A DNA stretch of 64,000 nucleotides from Malania oleifera (Eukaryota; Streptophyta; Magnoliopsida; Santalales; Ximeniaceae): contig NC_080422.1 in NCBI RefSeq assembly GCF_029873635.1, positions 12,183,764-12,247,763 of the forward strand, written 5' to 3'. Position numbers and translations under genes: made by a program. This document shows positions 22,660 through 34,282 of this stretch, piece after piece. Every line of letters begins with the position of its first letter. The stretch's first letter is position 1. The notes beneath the pieces were generated by a model. It saw only the letters and a list, made by a program, of their open reading frames with translations, was not told the DNA's origin and ran no database searches.

Positions 22660-25600
22660 ATACACTAGAACAATTGTGGATACTTTCGGTGTATCTCCGT
22701 TTCCAGTTCCCAAGAAGCTTCCTCGACTTCGTGGTTCCGCCACAATACCTTTACTAACGGTATTTATTTGGTGTGAAGCTTCTGAACTTTATGGTCCAAA
22801 ACCTGAACAGATATTTCCTCATATGCTAAAGTATCCCCAATTTTCAAGTCCTCGTAACTAACGACATGCAAAGGATCCAATGCGTACCTTCTCAACATAG
22901 ATATGTGAAACACATCGTGGATCCTTGAGAGTGCTAGGGGTAGTGCAATTCTATAGGCCACAAGACCCACTCGCTCAAGAATCTCAAATGGTTCGATATA
23001 TCTCAGGCTCAGCTTGCCCTTCTTCCCAAACCTTATCACTACTTTCATTAAAGCGATTCGCAGAAATACCTTACCCCCACCTCGAACTCCAACTCACAAC
23101 AGCGAAAATCCGTGTAACTCTTCCACCAACTCTGAGCCAATTTAATTCTATCCCAAATCAAACCCACCTTCTTAGAAGCTTGCTGTACAAGTTTAGGTCC
23201 TAAGACCTGACGTTCACCAACCTCGTCCCAATACATAGGAGATCGACACCTCCGCCATACAAAGCCTCGAATGGTATCATCCTGATACTAGCTTGGAAGC
23301 TATTGTTATAGGCAAACTCCAAAAGTGGCATAAACTATAACCAGCTATCACCAAAGTCTAATTCGCATGTCCGTAACATATCCTCCAAGATTTGTATTGT
23401 TCTCTTCGACTGTAAATATGTCTGGGGGTGGAACGCTGTACTAAAAATAAGCTTCATCCCCAATGCTTCCTGCAAGCTCCTCTAGAAACGAGAGGTAAAC
23501 CTTGGGTCTCGGTTTGACATAATGGACACCGGTACCCCGTACATTTGAACTATCTCCTGCATGTACAGGTCCGCTAGCCTACTCAAAGGGTAGTTAACCT
23601 TGATCGATATGAAATGAGCAGATTTCATCAATCTATCCACGATCGCCCAAAGATCATTCTGCCCGTGAAGAGTTGGCGGCAATCCGGTAACGAAGTCTAT
23701 GGAAATGTGCTCCCACTTCCACACCGAAATAGGCAAAGGCTGTAACGGCCCTGCCGGCCTTTGATGTTCAGCTTTCACCTGCTGACATGTCAGACATTAC
23801 TCCACAAACTGCGCAATCTGCCTCTTCATACCTGACCATTAAAAGGTCTTGCGCTAGTCAAGATACATCTTCGTGCTACCAGGATATACTGTATACAAGG
23901 AACAATGCACTTCTTCCAGAATTGTCCTTCTAATCTCGTCGTCATTTGGAACATATAACCTGGTTCCAAACCTCAACACACCTCTGTTAGATATGTTAAA
24001 ATCCATAGGTGATCCCTGCTGTACTTTCTCCACGATCTTAGCTAACTCTACATCACTAGCCTGCATGGTTTTAATATGATCAAACAAAGTTAGCTAGATC
24101 ACTAAGCTAGCAAGGTAAGCCTGATGATCACTAGACACCAACTTGGTACCAAGGCTTTCCAGATCCCATCTGTTATGAAGCTAAGCTACAACCGCAGATA
24201 CTGCCGCATGATCTGACTTCTGACTCAACGCATCAGCCACCACATTAACTTTCCCCGGGTGATAACTGATAACGCAATCGTAGTCCTTAATCAAATTAAG
24301 CCATCGTCTCTGCCTTATATCAACTCCTTCTGCGTGAAAAAGTACCTAAGGCTCTTATGGTTAGTGAAAATCTCGCACTGCACACCATACAAGTAGTGTC
24401 GCGAAATTTTCAGTGCATATACAACAGCAGCTAATTCCATATTGTGCATAGGGTAATTCTTCTCATAGTCTTTCAGTTGTCGAGAAGCATAAGCAATTAC
24501 CTTACTCTGCTGCATAAGCACACAATCCAAACCTTTCAGAGACGCGTCGCTATAAATCACAAAACCGCCATTTCCCGAAGGAATGGTCAAAACTAGAGCA
24601 GTAACCAGCCGGTGCTTCAACTTAAGAAAGCACTGCTCTCAATCACTGGTCCATTCAAACTTTACTCCCTTCTTGGTCAAACGTGTCAGAGGCCCAGACA
24701 ATTTAGAGAAACCCTCTACGAAACGACGATAATAACCTGCCAGTCCTAGAAAACTTCCAACCTCCTGGACACTCTTCGGTCTTACTTAATCGACTACCGC
24801 TTCAATCTTGTTAGGATCCACTAAGATACTGCCTTTACTACATGGCCTAAAAATGCAACCTGATTTAACCATAACTCACACTTCTTTATCTTGGCATACA
24901 ACTTCCTCTCTCACAGAATTTGTAGCACCAACCTCATATGGTTCTCATGCTCATCCGAACTCTTCGAATACACCAGAATGTCATTGATAAATACCACTAC
25001 GAACTGGTCTAGGTACTTATGGAAAACCTTGTTCATCAGATCCATGAACACTACCGGAGCATTCGTTAGCCCAAAAGGTATAACTAAGAACTCATAGTCG
25101 CCATATCTGGTTTAGAAAGCAGTCTTTGCAATATCCTCAAATCAAACCCTCACCTGATGATACCCTGACCGTAGGTAGATTTTCGAAAAGACTCGCGTTC
25201 CTTGAAGCTAGTCAAAGAGATCATCAATACGAGGTAACGGGTAATGGTTCTTCACAGACACCTTGTTGATCTCGCGGTAATCAATGCACATACACATCGA
25301 CTCGTCCTTCTTCTTTACAAACAATACTGGAGCTCCCCATGGTGAAACACTTGGTCGAATGAAGCCTTTGTCCAGTAATTCGTACAACTGCTCCTTCAAT
25401 TCTTGAAGTTCTGCTAGAGCCATCCGGTATAGAACTTTAGATATTGGTGCCTTGCCAGGCAACAACTCTATCGCAAACTCCACCTCACGATCCAAAGGCA
25501 AACTATGTAAATATTTTGGAAACACATTTAAAAACTTGCTAACTACCCGAATATCCTCGAGCCTCAACTCATCTCGCGGCAGTTCCTTCACACAAGCTAG

Positions 25601-26080
25601 GTACCCCTGACATCCGTCTAAGAGTAACCTCCTCGCCTGCATTGCCGATAGAACCTGTGGCATCGAACACACACACGATCCCACAAATTCATACTCTTGC
25701 TTCCCAGAAGATCTGAAAACTATCACCTTCCTACGACAGTCAATTACAACATAACTGGAGAGCAACCAATCCATTCACAGAATGACATTGAACCTCGACA
25801 TATCGTATACCATAAAATTCACCAATTGCAGCCTTCCTCGAATTAACATTGGGCATTTTGCTAACATTCTTCTATATAATGATATACTCCAAATGGTGCA
25901 GCAACGGATAACACCTCGTTCATGACTTGGGTCTCAACCCCACACAGTTTAACAAAACTCACAGATACAAAAGAATTGGTCGCACCCGAATCAAACAAAA
26001 TAGAAGCTTTATTTTAAAGCAATAATAAGGTACCTGTTACTACGTTCCCTGCATGTTTAGCATCCACTGAAGTAAGAGAG
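22660..26080 (-). pseudogene. Gypsy pol, minus strand, disrupted
   Basis: Reading downwards: protease with an intact FDSGATNSF motif (about 25995), and a pre-RT and RT region from 25774 with PYRMA-type and [26 protein letters not shown] motifs (25208-25774). The RT active site reads FINDILVYS near 24980. RNase H is at 24315-24620 ([24 protein letters not shown]), followed by the integrase zinc region (23854-24087), the core (23482-23778, WKWEHISIDFVTGLPP, DRLMKSAHF) and the C-terminal domain (22764-23048, GKKGKLSLRYIEPFEILERV). Unlike the 5094 element, RNase H and the integrase N-terminus are both present. Frameshifts and stops lie between blocks, so no intact polyprotein exists. Confidence 0.87.
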
Positions 26081-26099
26081 TATACTCTGACCGGAGTTG

Positions 26100-27108
26100 T
26101 ATTCGCCTAGATAGTTCCTCAAGATATCATATTACTACCCTGATTCACCCTGGATGTAGGCATGTCTCACCTCGGTGCACGACTATCGCGAGCCATGTGG
26201 CTTGACTAGCCAGGGTTGTAGTAGTTACCCCCAAATGACCGACACTTGCCCTTGTGTTATCTGAGGCACTTGGTACAACGATCCTGCGCCTGAATCACCT
26301 CAGTACCCTGGTGCTCGGTATTCTGATGGTAACCCAAGCCCTTTTTCCTATTCTTCCACGATCCCTAATGAGATCCAAACTGAGAACCAAAAGATATCGG
26401 CCTCTTCTTTGATTCTTGATCCACCTCATCCTCTCGGATGCCGGTCTCAATCAGTGTGACCTTATCCACCAAAATCAAGAACTCACGAATCTGAAGTATG
26501 CCCACTAGCCTACAGATATCCTTCCTCAAACCTTTCTCGAACCTTCGAGTCTTCTCGTACTTGCTCGAGATCAAACACGGTGCGAAACGGGATAACTTTA
26601 TATACTGATCTGCATACCCCTGTACCGTCATATCTCCCTGCAATAGAGCAAAAAACTCATCTGTCTTCACATCACGAGTGGAGGCCGAGAAGTATCTTTC
26701 AAAGAACACCTCCTTGAAACGGCTCCAAGACATCTCTGAAACTCTAGCTTTTTACTTCTCCAGTAGATTTATGGTAGTCCACCAACGCCCCGCCTCCCCA
26801 GACAGCTAGAAGGTAGCATAGAGGACTCTTTGCTTCTTTTTGTAGTGTATGACTTCCAGAATCCTCTCGGTCTTCTCGACCCAATCTTCAGCCATCATTG
26901 GGTCGGGTCCTCCCAAAAACATCGGAGGGTGCATACGTGTGAACCTCTCGATGGTACACCCAACAGTAGTAGGAGAGCATTCGTGTCTCCTAACACTCCG
27001 CCTGATCTCCCGCATGACCTACCTCGTCAAACCCCGAGGCATAGACTGTGACTCATCACTCGTAGTCTCCTTAGAGCCATTCTCCAAGTTATTATCCTTG
27101 GGCTCCAT
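26100..27108 (-). pseudogene. Gypsy gag, minus strand, disrupted
   Basis: The likely start is the ATG at 27108-27106 (MEPKDNN). A stop follows soon after, and reading continues in MREIRRSVRRHE (27015). The gag core has FLGGPDPMMAEDWVEKTERI (about 26870-26930) and MSWSRFKEVFFERYF with GYADQYIKLSRFAP (26560-26733). A CCHC-like remnant (CTKCLR-HKGKC, about 26230-26280) is broken by a stop. Similar in layout to the gag at 10663 but clearly diverged. Confidence 0.82.
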
Positions 27109-27419
27109 TTTGAAAATACAATAGGAACCTATCAGCATTCCTACGCAAATACAGTTAACACAATAATTAATACACAACCATGTTAACTACCATCTCACAG
27201 GCCTAGGTTTGTCCTATCACATCGACACGAAAGTCATCAATGGTTTGCCCTAATTTTACTGAAATTGTCACTCTAGGAAAAACACGAAATACCATCGACA
27301 AGTCCCGATCTAGCAATGGAATAACCCTCAACCAACTCTACCCACATCCAACATCCTATGCTCTGGTATGTACTCACAGCTATATCTAACCAAGTCTACA
27401 AGACCTAACAACCTGATTA

Positions 27420-27431
27420 GCTCTGATACCA
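27420..27431 (-). other. Primer-binding site of the minus-strand gypsy element
   Basis: The plus strand reads GCTCTGATACCA, so the minus strand reads TGGTATCAGAGC, a complete match to the usual tRNA-iMet complement. It lies three bases inside the 5' LTR boundary at 27435. Confidence 0.87.
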
Positions 27432-27434
27432 AGC

Positions 27435-29275
27435 TATCATGCCCTGAACTTGGAAATAGGACCCAAGGGTGAATTAGTAACCTAACCTGTTCCTGTATCA
27501 TACAAAACCAATGACACAACATAATGGATAAGGGTCCGACCCTGTAAGGTTCCCAGGCACCCTACACACATCCATATACAATTATATATGCAGCAGAAAA
27601 AGGGTCTTTCTATCTATATGCAGTACCATACCATAGTCTAGAGATAAAAGTGGAATCCAAGGTCCATACATACAAAACGTACATTTGGGTGCCAAACGTA
27701 CCCCAAAATAGCAACCTGCAAAACAAAAGTCCTAGAACTTACCCAAGCGCTACCTATAGTATACTGGTCATTACGCTCCCAACACTAGGACGCTAGTTCT
27801 AGTTACTTGAAGGACCTGTAAAATATGTATGTATAGCAGGGGTAAGACACATCTCAGTAAGGCAAACACAGGTTATATTGGTGTGTGGCCTTCGAGTGTT
27901 ATCATGACAGCAAAATATACACATTTAAATGTAATTCCAATATTTTCACAATACAGTTCCAGTACAATGCATACACTCACACACACGCATAAGCACACCC
28001 ATGATCTACTCAGTGTCATCACACCCCTTGGCCTATAGCCGGCCCGCGATACATGGCGCTACTGACATATGGCTTAGCCCCAAGCTCCCATGGCATCGTA
28101 CTAGCGCAAACTGGTGGATCCACACCCTTCGGTGATCAACCGGTAAGGCTCACACTCTCGGATATAGGGTCGGACACTCTTACCAAACATGGCTAGCGAT
28201 TTAATACGCCCACAGATATAGAGTCGGACACTCTTTCAGTACCTAGAACAACTCGGAACCTAGTTCCTATTACATTTTAACAAAACACAACCATGCATGC
28301 TCATATAACCAAACAAATCACACCCATTTGGAAATTCAAAAATCATGTTTTCCAATCATATAGAGTTTAAAACAAAGTCAAGGCACGACCATCCCTATTA
28401 CACATTATAAATCATAATATACAAACGGTGTTCAACAAAACTAGGGATGCAACCCAATACCCCCTTTTTTCCCAAAATTATAATATGAAAAATCCATAAT
28501 TTTACTTGTCAGATCCCCTAAAATGAGTAACCAAAACACACACAAGACCATGAACCATAGTTCTACCGAGTCCGATTTCAAAAATAACTAATATAAATTG
28601 TATTCCCTTACCTTTCCCCCAAAAGATCAAACCTGAATTTTACGGCTCCTAAATAGCGAACCGAGTTCTCAAAACCTACAAAACACAGTACAGAATATAC
28701 TCACGACTCCGTTTTCTATACTCACGACTCCGTTCTCTACCAAACTACAGGATCAGAAAAGAAAATTGAGCCTAAACTCGATTTTACACCAAAACCCAAA
28801 AATGCTCGGAATGAGTTTCCGATCCATAGGTTTTGTAGATAATCCTTCCCTGATCCTATTGGTAATGTCAAATTATTGAATCAGACAATGAATGATAAAG
28901 AAATCTAGAGAGGGAGAGTGATTTTCAAGTTCTAGAGAGAGAGGGAGAGGATATTTTAGATTTCTTAGCTTGGAAGTAATGGAAACTGATATTTATAGCC
29001 CTTGGCTCGGTCGTCTTCGTCGACGAAATGGCAACCTCATCGATGAGGCACTGAAGGCACTTTGTCGACAAGACGGTGACCTCGTCGATGAGCCTAAGAT
29101 TTCAGATTTCCCAAAACCCCTTGGCTTCTCCTCATCGACGAGCCTTTGAACTTCATCGATGAGCAGAACCTAGACTTCATCAACAAACTCTGGTTTCATC
29201 GACGAACTCTGCTCAATTACCAATTTACCTTTCTTTCATATAATCAATCCATATATCACGATTCGGGTTCTTACA
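27435..29275 (-). repeat. 5' LTR of the minus-strand gypsy element
   Basis: On the minus strand it begins TGTAAGAACCCGAATCG at 29275 and ends GGGCATGATA at 27435, where the expected CA end is mutated to TA. CGTCGACGA-type words occupy about 29010-29205 and a GA tract about 28905-28945. A short direct duplication, CTCACGACTCCGTT, appears twice near 28700-28735. Confidence 0.85.
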
Positions 29276-30685
29276 ATGTAAGTACGATGGGCTTGTTCCA
29301 CCTGGTTCTGGACTGCCAGGGGGACTGCTTCACTCTACACTGAAGCTACATCGACTGCCATATCCCACACTACTGGTCGTGTGGTAGCATTATCATAATT
29401 CTGAACATATAGCTACGGTATCATGCTCCTGAAACTGAACTAAACCATACCATCCGGATTCTGATATCATATAATAAGTTTCATATACTAAACATAGCCG
29501 TTTCGTATTTCATAATAATATATGTCATGTTAATATTTCATATGTTTTGTCTTATCATACATGATTATGGCATCTGCTCCAACATGAATCTCGGCTTCTG
29601 CGCTAGCATAACATGAATCACAACATCTGTGCCGGCATAACATAACATGAGTCACGGCATCTGCGCCGGCTTATCATAATATACTGAACATAATTTTCTG
29701 TATTATTTAATATTATAATCATAAAATCATGGTTCCTATATTGTTTATAATTGCTCTGAAAATTATCATAACATACTTGATCTGGGAAAACATATTATTC
29801 TGGTATACATAATTACATGGAAATTTAAACTCATGCCACACATAAATGGGTAACATTCTAAATGAAAAATATGTTCTAAAATAATAATTTCTGACAAATC
29901 ACGTTTAAATCATATCCCTATTCATAGTAGTATTTCTCAAACATAATTCTATAATATACATATTTTTTCTTGAAATTTAATGATGTCAAATAATACATAA
30001 TTTCATAAAAATTTTTGACTTAATTTATCCCCTTACCTAACTTACTTAGATGCCCACAAAACACTCAATCCTACCCCCGTAGTGTTCCCAGTACAACACC
30101 CTGAAATTAACATTTTCTCCAACAAAACTTCAGTATTTTCTTCCCTAACATATTCTCCTCAGTCCAGAAATACTAAAAACCCAATAAAACTAAAATTAAC
30201 TAACTTACCCAAATTTTGGGATGGTTCCCAAGTTGGCTTGACTTACAAATCATTCCAGCAGATGTGGAGAGAATCTTTCCAAGAGTGACCTAGCGGCTTC
30301 CGATCGTCGAACCTACGAAGAACGGGGCTGGAATCGAAGAGAGAAGGAGTGGAGGATGATTTTTGGGTGAGAGAGAGAAGTTGCATGCATAAATCTCACT
30401 GAAAACCCAAGTTTGAACTATTTATACACCTGTCTTCATCGATGATGCCAAGTAGAGAGTTCGTTGAAGAACATTTATTCATCGTCGATGAATTTCAGGC
30501 CCTGAAATAGCCCCTCTTGGTAATTCCTCGTTGACGAGACACATGTCCTCGTGGACGATCCTAGTAAGCCGCTTCATCGACGAACTCTTCGCGTTCGTTG
30601 ATGAGATCCTGCTGTGACCTCCTTTTAAAATTTCCTTTTCTCCCTCTTTTATTATTTAAATACTATAATTCTTCGGGTCTCTACA

Positions 30686-30950
30686 ATGCATGCAATGCAT
30701 AATTACAGGCCAAATTATAAAACAAAATACAATTCAAATGAAATTTAAATGTCTTCAATCTTCTTTACTTTTGTGACTTCCTTGGAATGCGCCAGATGAT
30801 ATGATATTGGAGTTTCTTCTGACTTCCAAGTCCCTTAATCTTATGTGTGCAGAAATTTAGACCTGTTCACATACTTAACCACACGTAAGATACTGATACT
30901 TTGTTAGTATCAAAATAGAGATCGGACTCAAAAAGTCAACACCTTGTGGG
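30686..30950. repeat. Repeat fragment, right side of the ATGCA insertion
   Basis: It starts with the ATGCA target duplication and ends near 30942 with an LTR-like terminus. It continues the segment at 19356-19697. No gene is present. Confidence 0.35.
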
Positions 30951-33900
30951 GTATTCTTATAAATGGTAATTAATTTTGTCTTCATTTTACATAGTTTTCT
31001 TTACCCTCTCTTATTAATTAAACCAAATAATGTGCTTGAGTAACATATACTTTTCTTTTCCTTTTATAAGTGGCATTAATTATGCTTGTAGATTTTCCCC
31101 CCCTTTAAAATTGATATTAATTATGCTCTAATTTTTTGTTAAAAAAATATATTGAATTTTTGTCATTTTGAGGTGAGCTTTTTTGTTTGTATTTTTACAC
31201 ATATAATTTAATAATAATTAAATAATTATTAGGCTTTTAAAATTTTAGTTCTGCTCTACTCTACAAGTAACAAAATTAAGTTTTAATATCAAAATCTAAC
31301 TTGGTAGCATTGATTCTTATTGCCCTATTGGGGATTCTTTTTGGGATACTTATTAAGGACAAAGCTAGCAGTTCATGCCTTCTTTCACTTTGTCTACTAC
31401 TTTGCATCTTTGATTTTTAAACTTTTCTCTGTAGATGCAATGTAACACTCATAGCATGGATTAGAAAAAAATTACAAGTGATTTGAAATCATATGATTTA
31501 TTAGAATTTTTGAATAGAAAAAAATTTAATTGATTCTAAAAAATAATTTGATTTGACATCGCTTATAATTTTTATTTCGCTATGAATAACAAAACTCTCC
31601 CATTCTCTTTACTATAAAATGTAAAATTTAAAGTCATTTTTATGAAAATGAGACACAATTTATAAAATATTTTTTTGACCGATGACGGCTATTGGGTGTG
31701 TTCTCAAGGACTCTTAGTCCTCACCCTTTTTGCCTCGATAAGAGTTCACTCAATAGTAGATAGTGGATTAATAGGGGAGGAGCCCAAATTTTTAAAGGAT
31801 TATATTTCCAAAAGTAGGGAGTAAATTGAAATAAAAGAAAAAAAATTATTTTTTGTTTGAGGGTTTTAAATTAGCAAGATAAAATGTTCACATGTATACT
31901 TGCACTTTTCTTTCATAACAGGGGTTGTCATTCTTCTACTTTTGAATAAGCATATTGATCCTTCTTGTGGCCTTGTCAAACTGGCAGAATAAGACATAGT
32001 TTAATTTTTTACATGTCATGTATTCAAGGAACATTTTTTATTTGTAAACTTTTGCAAACTCCTCTTCCTTAAATCTATCTTAGATCGATGTTCGTAACTA
32101 TTTTCTCCTGAAGCGTTCGATGTAATCTATAAAATTTTTATTTGATCTTTGGAATTCCCTTCCTAGGTCCACTAGAATAACTCGAGTGCAAAGAAAATTT
32201 TCGTAAAATTGGTGGCACATCTATCCCAATATTCCAGTCCAAGTTTGAGATTGGCTACTAAGTATACTCCTCTTTCATTAATTACTTAAATACTTCTCAA
32301 ACTTTCAAGTCATCATCTTGCCCACTATGCTCACAAATTTCAAGATGATCCTTATGATTGCTAGTCTTGCCATTGAAGAATTCAGACTTGACCTTATATA
32401 GTCTTTAGTGTAGTGTGGGTCATGGAGGTAGGGTGTAATGGGAACTTGGGTTGTGTAAGGAAATTTGAAAAATCCAACTTGGAAAGACGAGAGGATTTTG
32501 TCTAGCTTGTCTTTTAGTGATATAAGTAGAAAAGTTGGTGGTTGTAGGGGTTGGAGGCATATGTGTAGGATTTAGGGAAATATGTACCTAGGTTGAATTA
32601 TGAGGTTGGAATAAACGGTGTGATAAGCATGGTCTGTTTTGGAGTAGATATCAGGAGAACCATAGGAGGATTTTGATTAGTAGAGGCTTCTTAAGCCAGA
32701 GTAATGTCATTATCATGGCTAGCCTCCCCAAATTTTGTAAGATTGAGTATAGCATACTTATTCTCACTCAAAATGAATAAAGGAGTTGGCGTTTTGCTTT
32801 AGGGTTAAATGATGGGAGTCGATGTAGGAAGAATTTGATTGCTTCATATATCTGTCACCTAAACCTGTTGTGTTTTCTCCTTCCTTCCTGAGTAGATGTG
32901 TGGTAAATTTTTGAATTTTTTGAAGGCATTATCCTATGCAATCAATCTTGCCTAGCAAAATCACCAAATGTAAATGCAAGTTCTTGATTTCTCCTATGGA
33001 TAAGTTCCTCACTCAAAAGAGCTTGATTTTGACCACAAAATAAGCCATGCGTATTATTTCATCAACTCTCACATACATGCCAAATTTTGGGAATTCTTTC
33101 ATTCCAACTCCATGTAAGAAATACTTGTCATTTTAATGGAATCACTTATTTGTGAAGTGAAAAAAAAAAAAAAGTTTGCTGGCATATAATTTTAGATGTT
33201 AACATAATCTGTAGTGTCTTCTAAAAAAGCAAAAGATTATGCGTGGATACCTTTCTTAATGCGAATGCAAAACGGCCTATAAAATGCAGATCATGAAGAA
33301 GAAAATTTAAAAAGGAATTCTAGTTATAATATAGTTATTACCCAAAGAACTATTATACTTTGAAAAAAACCCTTGATTCTTTGTTTTTATTTTTTATATG
33401 TATTAAATTGCAACTAATTCACTCATGTCACTCTCACTTTATAATGAAAAACAAAAGGTATGAAAAGAAAGAGAAATAACAAATTCCCCATTTTAGCTCA
33501 TGATGAAGAATGCTAGAGTGTTAATAATTTTCTTTTTAAAGTGCAAATAGTAAATATATATATATATATAATATTTTAATCCTAATTTAGTCATCTACAT
33601 TATATGTGACTAATTTTTAATATCTACACTATTTTAGAAGAATACTTTGTTCATATGCTAATGCCAATATCATTTTCATTGAATGCCGATATCAGAGATA
33701 TAAAAAGCCTAGCCCAGGATTTGCAATCTGCAGGGTCAAAAATATTTTCATTGAATGTAATTTTTTGAAATATCATTTTAAAGAATGGAATGCTGCACTA
33801 TTTGGTTTGCTTCTTAATATTCCCAAAAATGTTATCTAAATGCTAATGCCAATATTTGTTTAAACATCATAATTATGACATTTATTTTATAAAATGACCA

Positions 33901-34070
33901 TTATGCCCTTGATATGAGTATAAATAATGTATAAAGAATAATAATATTTTTAATACAAAAAATTTCAAGTCCTAAAATTCTCAACAATTATAAATTTTAA
34001 AATTAAAAAAAAAATCAACACTTAATAATCAAATTTAAGTAAAATAACTAAATCCAAAAAGGGAATTTAC
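30951..34070. other. AT-rich intergenic region
   Basis: About 3.1 kb of AT-rich sequence without a credible reading frame. It has poly-A and TA runs (33162-33174, 33555-33571) and no repeat that I could match elsewhere in the window. It is the upstream flank of the gene at 34283. Confidence 0.5.
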
Positions 34071-34072
34071 AA

Positions 34073-34080
34073 TATATATA
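34073..34080 (+). promoter_or_regulatory. Possible TATA box
   Basis: TATATATA lies about 200 bases upstream of the start codon at 34283. A TSS near 34110 would give a 5' leader of about 170 bases that includes the CT tract. This is positional inference only; TA runs are common here. Confidence 0.3.
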
Positions 34081-34236
34081 TTCGGAAGCTACAAACTTTT
34101 AAATTCCACCTATGTCCTGCTTTTTGGCATAGAATTCCATCTCATACCCTCAACTCACTGGCTGGCAATACCCTGGGCTCACTTGCTTCACCTTCACCCC
34201 TTCAAATTTCCATTCCACCCCAAATCTTTACTCTGT

Positions 34237-34240
<4 letters not shown>

Positions 34241-34273
<33 letters not shown>
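34241..34273 (+). repeat. CT microsatellite in the probable 5' leader
   Basis: An uninterrupted CT dinucleotide run ends ten bases before the start codon at 34283. Pyrimidine-rich leaders are common in plant genes. Confidence 0.7.
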
Positions 34274-34277
<4 letters not shown>

Positions 34278-34282
34278 GAAGG

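Larger units (their letters stand above)
20560..29275 (-). mobile_element. Ty3/gypsy retrotransposon, minus strand, both LTRs present
   Basis: The LTRs are 27435-29275 (5') and 20560-22410 (3'), 1841 and 1851 bases. They are similar throughout, for example GTTCCTGTATCATACAAAAC in both. A perfect tRNA-iMet primer site, gag, protease, reverse transcriptase, RNase H, integrase, C-terminal domain and polypurine tract follow in the expected order on the minus strand. The flanking five bases are CCGTA and ATGTA, matching at only three positions, so the duplication is weak. Many stop codons make it non-autonomous. It sits inside the 19703-30685 LTR and is therefore younger than that LTR. Confidence 0.88.
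19703..30685 (-). mobile_element. Solo LTR, minus orientation, split by a gypsy element
   Basis: The two pieces are 19703-20559 and 29276-30685, together about 2.27 kb, close to the 2.2-2.3-kb family at 14588-16882. On the minus strand it begins TGTAGAGACCCGAAG (30685) and ends TTTGCATCA (19703). ATGCA flanks both ends exactly (19698-19702 and 30686-30690). The right piece carries the CGTCGACGA words (30430-30610) and a GA tract (30366-30384). Phrases such as CTACGGTATCATGCTC are shared with the inverted LTR at 320-1676. Confidence 0.82.
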
